Assembly (NCBI GenBank): GCA_035291705.1
Contig: DATDRM010000017.1
Span: forward strand, 1-32,060
Reading direction: 5' to 3'
DNA: 32,060 nt
Origin: DATDRM01 sp035291705
Lineage (GTDB): Bacteria; Chloroflexota; Anaerolineae; Anaerolineales; UBA4823
Every line of letters starts with the position of its first letter. The first letter of the stretch is position 1. A program made the translations under genes and the position numbers. Under the pieces are notes generated by a model. It saw only the letters and a list, made by a program, of their open reading frames with translations. It searched no databases and was not told the DNA's origin. Shown here one piece after another: positions 26,307 through 32,060 of this stretch.

Positions 26307-28773
26307 TCAAGATCAACTATTGGAGCAAAAATTGAGCGCCCTGGAAATGGGCAGCGACCTTGAAAATGTCCTGGCTGGGCTGCCCGATGAGAACGAGGAG
26401 CTGGCCGGCCTGATCAGGCTGGCTGCAGCTGTTCGCGCACTTCCGCATCCCGAACCCTCGCTGGAACAATCACAAGCGCGCCAGGCGGACCTTACAACCG
26501 CCGCCAACCGGTTAGCTCATGAATCCGCCGGCCACCTATCGCCAGAGATCACCAGGCCAAATGGTCGGGAGACTCTCCCCGCAGGGCGCGCAGGGCAAAA
26601 GCCAGTGCAGAACTCAGCCCCCTTCTCCCTCAAATGGCTGCTCGCTCCAGCCGCGGCCGGAGCTGTAGTTTTATTCTTCCTGGTTTTCTTCGCCTTGCTT
26701 GGGGTTGGCCTTTGGTTGAGCGGGCCGCGCAATGCCCAGGTAGCCAGGCTGGTGGATGTGAGCGGAGAAGTTGCGGCCTCTGCGGCCAAGGATAATGCGT
26801 GGCGACCGCTTACCAGCGGTGACCGGGTACGCAGTGGAGAACGCATCCGTACTTCCGCCGCCTCCACGGCCACCCTGGTCTTTTTCGATGGCAGTCGCAC
26901 GACCCTCGAGCCGAATACGGACTTGGTCTTGAGCCGGGTTGATGGCGATTGGGGTAAAGTCTTGCGAGTCGTGCTAACCCAGACTGCCGGTCACACCCAG
27001 CACACAGTCGTGCCAGCACACAGTGAGCGCAGTGCTTTCACAATCTTCACACCAGCCGGTGAGGCTAGCGTACAGGGCACGGTTTTCAGCGTGGCGGTAG
27101 AGGCAGGAGTATCGCGCTTCGCCGTCGAAAAAGGCCGGGTCCTGGTCACCAATGATCGCTCGCAGGTTTTCTTGAACCCTGGGCAAGTGGTTGCCAGTGG
27201 GCCTGGGGAGCTTCTTGAGCCACCTGCCTATCAATTCGCCCTCCAGGGTCAACTGACCGGGATACAGGGCAGCACATGGAGCGTGGCCGGCGTCCCGTTC
27301 ACCGTGGCAGAGGGGAGCGAGGTCGCTGGCCATCCTCTGGTGAGCCAAATCGTTCGCGTGGAGGGGCGCATCCTGCCCGGCGGCGATTGGGTAGCAGACA
27401 GCCTCGTCCCGGTGGCCGACAGCCTTGCCCCGGCCGCTGGCTCCGCAGGCCGCCTCACCTTCACCAGCCCCCTGCAAGCGATGGGCGAGGCGGAATTACA
27501 GGTTAGCGGATTCACCTTGAAATTGGACGGTGAAACTAAGCTGGCTGAAGGCTTGACTTTGGGCCGCGCGGTGCGGGTAGTCTTCACAACCCTTGAGGAA
27601 GGGCGTTGGCAGGCATTGGAAATTGAACCTCTCGAGGGTATCGATGAGCAACTCACGCCATCCCCCACTCCCGATCCCAACGCCGATCCCAGCCTGTCCT
27701 TCGAGCCGGATGAGCTGGAGACCGCCAGCTGCGAGACATCCTTTGACCTGACCGGCACGCTGATCAACACCGCCAGCGATGCGGGCGATTACGCCGCGGC
27801 GGTGGAATTAGGTTACGCCGTCACCCGGGGGGCGGAATACGTCGACGCGGTCCAATTAGACCCGGTCACCTGGGAGACGATCGCCCCAGGCGAGCAGGTG
27901 GACTTCAACATTCACGTAGCGCTCGACGCGGCCGGTTGGGGTAACGCCCCGGCCGGAACCGAGATCAAGGTGCGCATCTTCGTCGCCTACGAGGCCAACC
28001 GCAGCGAGGGACACGACACCCGCCTGACGGTAACGATCGCCAAAGCCTGTGAAGGCAGCCCGACACCTACCGGAACGATTACCACGACCCCAACCATCAC
28101 CGGTACGATTACCGAAACGCCGACCATCACAGCCACGCCCGGCCCGATCGATTGCACTGGCGCCAATCCTCATCCCACCGGCATGAAGTTAGCCCAGCGC
28201 TACGGCGTTCCGTATGAAGAGATCATGGGCTGGTTCTGCCAGAGATTCGGTTTCGGTGAGATCGACCACGCCTACAGCTTGAGCCGCCAATTCGGCCTAC
28301 CGGTGGCCGACATCTTCGCCTTGCGCCGCTCCGGCATGGGCTGGGGCCAGATCCGTAAATACCTGGAGAACTTACCAACCGGGACACCAGGTCTCACCGG
28401 CACCCCTTCCATGACTCCCAACGCCTCAACCACTCCCCAGCCCTCGGGCACACCAGCCTATTGCACTGGCGCCAACCCCCACCCAACCGGACAGAGGCTG
28501 GCAATTCAGTATGGCGTTCCTTACGCAGAGATCATGGGCTGGTTCTGCCAGGGGTTTGGCTTCGGCGAGATCGACCTGGCCTACAGCCTGAGCCTGGAGA
28601 GCGGGACGCCGGTGATCCAGATCTTCGACATGCGCCGTTCTGGCATGGGCTGGGGCGAAATCCGTCAAGCCTTGCTCGGCGGTCTAGGAATTGGAAACGG
28701 TAACGGGAATGGTAACAGTAACGGAAATAGTAACGGTAATAGGAATGGTAAGGGGCACAAGAAAGGCAAGTAA
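26299..28773 (+). CDS. Membrane FecR-domain protein with duplicated C-terminal domain
   Basis: The 824-residue protein has a cytoplasmic N-terminal part (1-111), likely the sigma-binding segment; a membrane helix (about 113-138); a FecR domain (about 148-298; SGDRVRSGERIRT, VQGTVFSV, G-R-V-L-V); and a DUF5666-like beta region (about 308-455). A beta domain (about 470-590), a Thr/Pro linker, and two copies of a ~75-residue domain starting at Cys619 and Cys722 follow. Each copy has CTGANPHPTG, YGVPY-EIMGWFCQ-FGFGEID-AYSLS and RRSGMGWG. A (GN)n tail ends in lysines. The ATG overlaps the sigma stop, giving coupled translation. By analogy with FecR it should transmit an external signal to the sigma factor; its ligand is unknown. 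I do not know a name for the repeated domain. Confidence 0.88.
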   Translation: MVNQDQLLEQKLSALEMGSDLENVLAGLPDENEELAGLIRLAAAVRALPHPEPSLEQSQARQADLTTAANRLAHESAGHLSPEITRPNGRETLPAGRAGQKPVQNSAPFSLKWLLAPAAAGAVVLFFLVFFALLGVGLWLSGPRNAQVARLVDVSGEVAASAAKDNAWRPLTSGDRVRSGERIRTSAASTATLVFFDGSRTTLEPNTDLVLSRVDGDWGKVLRVVLTQTAGHTQHTVVPAHSERSAFTIFTPAGEASVQGTVFSVAVEAGVSRFAVEKGRVLVTNDRSQVFLNPGQVVASGPGELLEPPAYQFALQGQLTGIQGSTWSVAGVPFTVAEGSEVAGHPLVSQIVRVEGRILPGGDWVADSLVPVADSLAPAAGSAGRLTFTSPLQAMGEAELQVSGFTLKLDGETKLAEGLTLGRAVRVVFTTLEEGRWQALEIEPLEGIDEQLTPSPTPDPNADPSLSFEPDELETASCETSFDLTGTLINTASDAGDYAAAVELGYAVTRGAEYVDAVQLDPVTWETIAPGEQVDFNIHVALDAAGWGNAPAGTEIKVRIFVAYEANRSEGHDTRLTVTIAKACEGSPTPTGTITTTPTITGTITETPTITATPGPIDCTGANPHPTGMKLAQRYGVPYEEIMGWFCQRFGFGEIDHAYSLSRQFGLPVADIFALRRSGMGWGQIRKYLENLPTGTPGLTGTPSMTPNASTTPQPSGTPAYCTGANPHPTGQRLAIQYGVPYAEIMGWFCQGFGFGEIDLAYSLSLESGTPVIQIFDMRRSGMGWGEIRQALLGGLGIGNGNGNGNSNGNSNGNRNGKGHKKGK
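28153..28686 (+). repeat. In-gene duplication encoding the CTGANPHPTG domain
   Basis: Two copies of about 225 nt (28153-28377 and 28462-28686), offset by 309 nt, encode the paired domain. They remain clearly similar at both DNA and protein level and are separated by a Thr/Pro-rich linker. Part of the FecR-domain gene. Confidence 0.85.
28693..28755 (+). repeat. Degenerate hexamer repeat encoding the Gly-Asn tail
   Basis: Variants of GGNAAY repeat in frame and encode alternating Gly-Asn/Ser-Asn, ending in a basic GKGHKKGK tail. This is low-complexity coding DNA prone to length change. Confidence 0.8.
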
Positions 28774-28782
28774 CATCAACCT

Positions 28783-28814
28783 CCCGCAGGTTCAGCGACC
28801 TGCGGGACGTTTTT
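28783..28814 (+). terminator. Intrinsic terminator of the sigma-FecR operon
   Basis: A perfect 9-bp stem CCCGCAGGT/ACCTGCGGG (28783-28791 with 28798-28806) with a 6-nt loop is followed by ACG and five T residues. It lies 10 nt after the stop codon. Confidence 0.88.
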
Positions 28815-28856
28815 ATTTCCCTGGCTCGATCGGGTGAGGGTAAAAAGCGTGACAAA

Positions 28857-29537
28857 TCAGTTTCCGAATGCTTTCGTCTCTAACAGCTCCCTTAAACGGG
28901 GATGCTCAGCATAAAAGCCGCGGTAAGCGGGGGGCAACAGGGCGGCAATGCGGCACATGATCTCAGCGGTGTATTGCTGGAGGAGGGCATCGCGTTCCTG
29001 CTTGCCCAGGGGCGGCAGGCTGAACGGCTCTCCAACCCGAATGGTGACCGGGGTGCGCTTTAAACGCCGCAGGTTCTTCTTCACCTGTTGATCCTCCGTA
29101 CCGGTCACGGCTACCGGCAACACAGGCACCCCAGCCCTGGCAGCCAGATAGCTCGCCCCTGCACGTCCTTCGAGCAGCGCTCCGGTCGGGCTACGCGTGC
29201 CCTCTGGGGCCATGATCAGCGCCCCGCCTTTCCGCAAACGTCCCAGAACATTGCGCATGGCGGCAAAGTCCGCGTTAAAACGGTCGACCCAGATGCCCTC
29301 CAGGCTTTTTACCAACCAGCGGAGGATGGCAAAGCGGCGGTATTTTTCGGCCACCAGCATGATGATGTCCTGGCGGTCCAGTAGGGAATATACTAACCCG
29401 GGGTCCAACCGGCCCAGGTGATTGGCCGCGGCGATATAGCCACCAGTGGCTGGCAGGTTTTCGATGCCATGCACCTCGATGGTGACGACCAAGCGCATTA
29501 ACGTATGGACGAGGAATCGGGCGAATTTGTAGGTCAT
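28857..29537 (-). CDS. PlsC-type 1-acyl-glycerol-3-phosphate acyltransferase family protein
   Basis: The 226-residue protein has the acyltransferase HX4D motif NHLGRLD (His40, Asp45), the glycerol-phosphate-binding PEGTRSPTG (111-119) and a following VPVLPVAVTGT block. It likely transfers an acyl chain to lysophosphatidic acid or a similar acceptor at the cytoplasmic face of the membrane in phospholipid synthesis. The N-terminus has one hydrophobic segment for membrane contact. Start at 29537 gives a normal family length; the ribosome site is weak. Convergent with the FecR gene and divergent from the GH3-like gene. Confidence 0.88.
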   Translation of the reverse strand: MTYKFARFLVHTLMRLVVTIEVHGIENLPATGGYIAAANHLGRLDPGLVYSLLDRQDIIMLVAEKYRRFAILRWLVKSLEGIWVDRFNADFAAMRNVLGRLRKGGALIMAPEGTRSPTGALLEGRAGASYLAARAGVPVLPVAVTGTEDQQVKKNLRRLKRTPVTIRVGEPFSLPPLGKQERDALLQQYTAEIMCRIAALLPPAYRGFYAEHPRLRELLETKAFGN

Positions 29538-29582
29538 GTGAGATCGAAGATGGTGAACGAATGACTAACGATCATAACCAAG

Positions 29583-29612
29583 AGTATATCAAACGGCAAG
29601 GCGAATAACCAA
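29583..29612 (-). promoter_or_regulatory. Possible promoter of the acyltransferase gene
   Basis: On the minus strand, TTGGTT (29607-29612), an 18-nt spacer and TATACT (29583-29588) lie about 45 nt before the ATG at 29537. The match is moderate. Confidence 0.4.
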
Positions 29613-29635
29613 AATCAACCTGTACCAAAACGCGC

Positions 29636-29664
29636 TTGCCCGGCTCACGGTTTGCCTGTAGAAT
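29636..29664 (+). promoter_or_regulatory. Promoter of the GH3-family gene
   Basis: TTGCCC (29636-29641), a 17-nt spacer and TAGAAT (29659-29664) precede the ATG at 29707. An AGGAG ribosome site near 29691 shows this gene has an ordinary leader. Confidence 0.65.
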
Positions 29665-29706
29665 GGAATCATAAAACAGAATTTGCTACAGGAGAGTTGA
29701 ACGATA

Positions 29707-30852
29707 ATGAACATTGATGCTCAAACCGGGGCGCAGATGCTCCAATCCTTTCTCCAGCCCTGGCACATGGCAGTGGCTGAGCCTGCCAAGGCTCAAGAGG
29801 AAGTGCTTCACCGTTTACTGAAGGAATATGCCCAAACCGATTTCGGCAAACAGCACCGCGCGGCTCAAATCGAGAGCCTGACTGATTACCGGCAAGCCTT
29901 CCCAGTCTCCCCCTATGCTGACTACAAGCCGCTCATTGACAGGGTGATGGCCGGCGAGGTGGATCTGTTGTTGTGGGAAGAGCCGGTCGGCTGGGCGATC
30001 ACCCGAGGCACCACCAAAGGCGAGGCCAAGTTCATCCCCATGACTCCCACTGACCTGCGCATGCGGGTCAGCGCCGGGCGGGCGATGATGAACTACGTGG
30101 CTAGCACGAAGCGCTTTGACCTGTTCGCTGGCGTCAATCTGAATTTGAATTTCCCTTCAGTGGTAGGGACCGTGAAGGTTGGCGACCGGGAGCTTGAATA
30201 TGGCTACAGCTCAGGAATCTACACCAAGCACGTCTCCACCTTTACCCCGATCCGCTCCGCGCCGACGCAAGATGAGATCGACGCTCTGGGAGGAGGTAAG
30301 TCCGAACGCGACTGGGACCGCCGCTTCGAGCTGGCCTACGAGAAATGCAAGGATCAGAATGTCACCCTGGTCGGCGGGGTCTGCCCTACGGCCTTGCGCT
30401 TCGCCCGCTACATGCAGCGCGTCCACAAGGTCTATCCCAAGGACTTGTGGAAGACACAGATCATGACTTTGGGCAGTGTGCCGGGGATCAACACACGGTA
30501 CCAGCCAGCTCTAAACGCTTTATTCGGACCGGCGGCGATCCGCGAGATCTACGGGGCAACGGAAGGGATGTTCGGCCAGCAGCGCGACGAAAAGCGAGCC
30601 TGGGTGCCCAACTATGACCTGTTTTTCTTCGAAGTGCAGACCAGCCGGGGGATCAAGCTGCTGCACGAGATGCGCCCCGGAGAACAGGGCAGCCTGGTTG
30701 TCTCGACGCCCATCCTGCCGCGCTATCGCATCGGCGACTTGATCTTGGCCCTGCAGCCGCCCTACTTCCGCTGCATCGGCCGGGAAGAATGGTGGACACC
30801 CCTGCGCTACGCCTGGGACGAATTAACGACTTTCAATTTCGGTCGACTTTAG
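29707..30852 (+). CDS. Short GH3-superfamily (auxin-responsive GH3-like) protein
   Basis: The 381-residue protein follows the GH3 pattern of adenylate-forming enzymes: YAQTDFGKQH, YADYKPLIDRVMAGE, the Ser/Thr-rich nucleotide loop ITRGTTKGEAKFIP, YGATEGMFG (the YxxTEG adenylate motif), and PRYRIGDLI. GH3 enzymes join acyl acids to amino acids through acyl-adenylates; bacterial relatives are little studied. The protein ends soon after the RIGD motif (CIGREEWWTPLRY...FGRL) and so lacks the ~120-residue C-terminal lobe of typical members (about 500-600 residues). The final stop is not preceded by an obvious frameshift, so the short form may be real. A good promoter and ribosome site are present. 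The stop lies 7 nt from that of the opposing gene. Confidence 0.82.
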   Translation: MNIDAQTGAQMLQSFLQPWHMAVAEPAKAQEEVLHRLLKEYAQTDFGKQHRAAQIESLTDYRQAFPVSPYADYKPLIDRVMAGEVDLLLWEEPVGWAITRGTTKGEAKFIPMTPTDLRMRVSAGRAMMNYVASTKRFDLFAGVNLNLNFPSVVGTVKVGDRELEYGYSSGIYTKHVSTFTPIRSAPTQDEIDALGGGKSERDWDRRFELAYEKCKDQNVTLVGGVCPTALRFARYMQRVHKVYPKDLWKTQIMTLGSVPGINTRYQPALNALFGPAAIREIYGATEGMFGQQRDEKRAWVPNYDLFFFEVQTSRGIKLLHEMRPGEQGSLVVSTPILPRYRIGDLILALQPPYFRCIGREEWWTPLRYAWDELTTFNFGRL

Positions 30853-30859
30853 AGCTCCG

Positions 30860-31300
30860 TCAACGCCTTCGGAACAGGCCGCCGAACACGATCGACAGAC
30901 CGATAGCGATCAAGATCAGTGGCCAGATCAAGTTCCAGCTGACGATATTACCAAGCCCGAGTCCGATGAAGACGAAGGCCAGGATGAGCGTGCCGCCGAT
31001 CGGCCGGCGGTAAGCTGGCACCAAAAGGCGGGTGAGCACTTCCACCAGAAGGATCCCTCCGGCCCCTAGCAAGATCAGGCCCCAAACGCTTTCCCAGCCC
31101 AACATCCATTCTGGCCCTCTGGTGGTAAGGCGTTTCAAACTATCCAGATACCCCAGGTTATTGGCAAGCAGGACCACGCCGGCCCAGATCAGGATGGCAG
31201 CCCAGATGATCGAGCCAAGCGGGTCGCGCCGCCACTTCTCATCCGGCGCTTTCTCCTCGCTTTTTTCTCTTTCCTTTTCGTCAAACTTTTCGTCGGCCAT
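30860..31300 (-). CDS. LiaF-like / DUF5668 four-helix membrane protein
   Basis: The 146-residue protein has a highly charged N-terminus (Lys/Glu/Asp, residues 1-27) followed by four hydrophobic helices (about 30-50, 68-88, 100-118, 120-140). The repeated LIWAGVVLLANNLG / LILLGAGGILLVEVL / PLILIAIGLSIVFGG pattern is that of the LiaF-type transmembrane domain. LiaF proteins modulate cell-envelope stress two-component systems, but no kinase or regulator gene is nearby here. ATG at 31300 has a GAAGGAGAG ribosome site. No clear promoter was recognised in 31301-31459. Confidence 0.8.
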   Translation of the reverse strand: MADEKFDEKEREKSEEKAPDEKWRRDPLGSIIWAAILIWAGVVLLANNLGYLDSLKRLTTRGPEWMLGWESVWGLILLGAGGILLVEVLTRLLVPAYRRPIGGTLILAFVFIGLGLGNIVSWNLIWPLILIAIGLSIVFGGLFRRR

Positions 31301-31459
31301 GGTACTCTCCTTCGTTGGGTTTTGCTATGTCTTTCCCTCAAGTGAGGCCGCCCAGATAACACCGCTAAATCGCCAGAAGTAACTCCTTTACCGACCTTCA
31401 AGCTTGGTTTGTTATTTTCCGCACAATGAGTATATCAAACACCGACCTAGCGGGCAAGT

Positions 31460-31492
31460 AAAAAAGAGCCGTTGACTTGCAACAGCTCTTTT
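31460..31492 (-). terminator. Intrinsic terminator of rnpB
   Basis: Read on the minus strand, AAGAGCTGTTG (31480-31490) pairs with CAACGGCTCTT (31464-31474), an 11-bp stem with one G-U pair and a CAAGT loop, followed by six T residues. It begins a few bases after the mature RNA end. Confidence 0.9.
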
Positions 31493-31495
31493 CCT

Positions 31496-32006
31496 CAGGC
31501 CGGCCTGTAAGCCGCATTCTGTCCGGTGGATTGCTCCACCTGGGTGGTCATCTCTCTGGGCGGCGTGTCTCCACGCAGCTCTAGCAGCCTACCCGGGGCT
31601 TTGGCTTCTTGCGAAGCGGGGAGACGAGCAGCCTCCGGCCCGCTCGAAGCGGGCTATGCCCCTGCTTGGCCTTGCTCCCGGTGGGGGTTGCCTGGCCGCC
31701 CACATTGCTGTGGACGCCGGTGGTCTCTTACACAGCGAAACCAAAGGTTTCGCTCAAGCAATCGCACAGCGATTGCCCACACCTTTTCACCATGACCGAG
31801 AATAGAAAGCGGAGTTTCGAGAATCGTCAAAGGACGGAACTCTAATCTCCAATTCCCACGCTCGGCTGATTGTTTCTGTGGCCCGATCCGGCAAGTAACC
31901 TGAGAGGCTCAGGCCCCCGCCCCGGGTGTTACCCGGCACCGTGCTCTGTAGAGTGCGGACTTTCCTCGACTCTGCCTTACAGAGCCGCGACCACCTGGCC
32001 AACCTG
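31496..32006 (-). ncRNA. rnpB: RNase P RNA, type A, enlarged
   Basis: RNase P RNA is the catalytic RNA that trims tRNA 5' leaders. On the minus strand, the conserved CGAGGAAAGTCCG (complement at 31956-31967) and the 3' ACAGAATGCGGCTTA (complement at 31508-31522) mark the P4 halves. GGAGCAAGGCC and GGGTAGGCTGCT mark the P15-P17 region of type A RNAs. The ends are set by helix P1: CAGGTTGGCC (5') pairs with GGCCGGCCTG (3'). The length of about 511 nt exceeds the usual 350-400, mainly through extra hairpins near P12, including two back-to-back ones (31734-31754 and 31758-31776). Exact ends may differ by a few bases. Confidence 0.95.
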
Positions 32007-32016
32007 TGGTGAATTC

Positions 32017-32045
32017 ATCATACTACGTTCCGGAGTCGGTGTCAA
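32017..32045 (-). promoter_or_regulatory. Promoter of rnpB
   Basis: On the minus strand, consensus TTGACA (32040-32045), a 17-nt spacer and TATGAT (32017-32022) lie about 10 nt before the P1 helix of the RNA, the expected distance for direct initiation. Confidence 0.88.
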
Positions 32046-32060
32046 ATCCTCCTGCAGCTT

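Noticed and set aside
31526..31845. Small plus-strand frames
   Set aside because: They lie within the RNase P RNA gene on the opposite strand.

Overview
The window looks like chromosomal DNA of a Chloroflexota bacterium, most likely of the Anaerolineae type. This is inferred from gene style, not from a phylogenetic marker. The clues are Thr/Pro-rich linkers after lipoprotein signals of the form LACNFP/LACNLP, a secreted protein carrying a YLPVV motif, an ECF sigma factor overlapping a membrane FecR-domain gene, and a type A RNase P RNA. GC content is uneven: the polymerase gene at 13.9-16.2 kb is very GC-rich, while the toxin-antitoxin genes and the 18.8-19.5 kb stretch are AT-richer.

Layout. 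1-2730: the 3' part of a two-module c-di-GMP enzyme (membrane-GGDEF-membrane-HD-GYP). 2750-6802 (minus): a PHP phosphoesterase, a lipoprotein and uvrB, tightly spaced. 6810-9002 (plus): secG, a two-hairpin structured element and an orphan family 5 solute-binding protein. 9027-13420 (minus): a polysaccharide deacetylase lipoprotein, a TPR/lytic transglycosylase lipoprotein, an isoprenylcysteine-methyltransferase-like membrane protein and a VOC protein. 13495-16227 (plus): a palindromic repeat, a LexA-type box on a promoter, two copies of a leader repeat, and a B-family DNA polymerase homologue whose polymerase and exonuclease sites both look degraded. 16238-17274: a toxin-first TA pair and a frameshifted YgiT-type zinc finger gene. 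17355-22131 (plus): a secreted protein, an IS630 fossil, DUF1801, hemolysin III, VOC, flavodoxin, FmdB-type and PspC genes. 22290-25530 (minus): VapBC, a CDF metal transporter with an enlarged C-terminal region, and a lone Dam-like adenine methyltransferase. 25731-28773 (plus): ECF sigma and a FecR-domain membrane protein with a duplicated C-terminal domain. 28857-31300: PlsC acyltransferase, a short GH3-family protein and a LiaF-like membrane protein. 31496-32006 (minus): rnpB with its own promoter and terminator.

Three signals stand out. (1) Intergenic regions carry short, exactly phased degenerate tandem arrays with periods of 7, 8, 9 or 10 nt. Four of them end at the ribosome-binding tract of the next gene; the secG array is bipolar, with inverted units followed by direct units. 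(2) Several genes have a -10 box only 6-8 nt upstream of the start codon and no Shine-Dalgarno sequence, which predicts leaderless mRNAs: the transglycosylase, the deacetylase, the toxin, the CDF transporter and the Dam-like methylase. (3) The apparently LexA-controlled B-family polymerase keeps motif A but has Leu in place of the second Asp of motif C, and lacks the ExoI and ExoII acidic residues. This suggests an SOS-induced non-catalytic polymerase paralogue.

All calls were made by reading the sequence and translated proteins; no database search or folding program was run.
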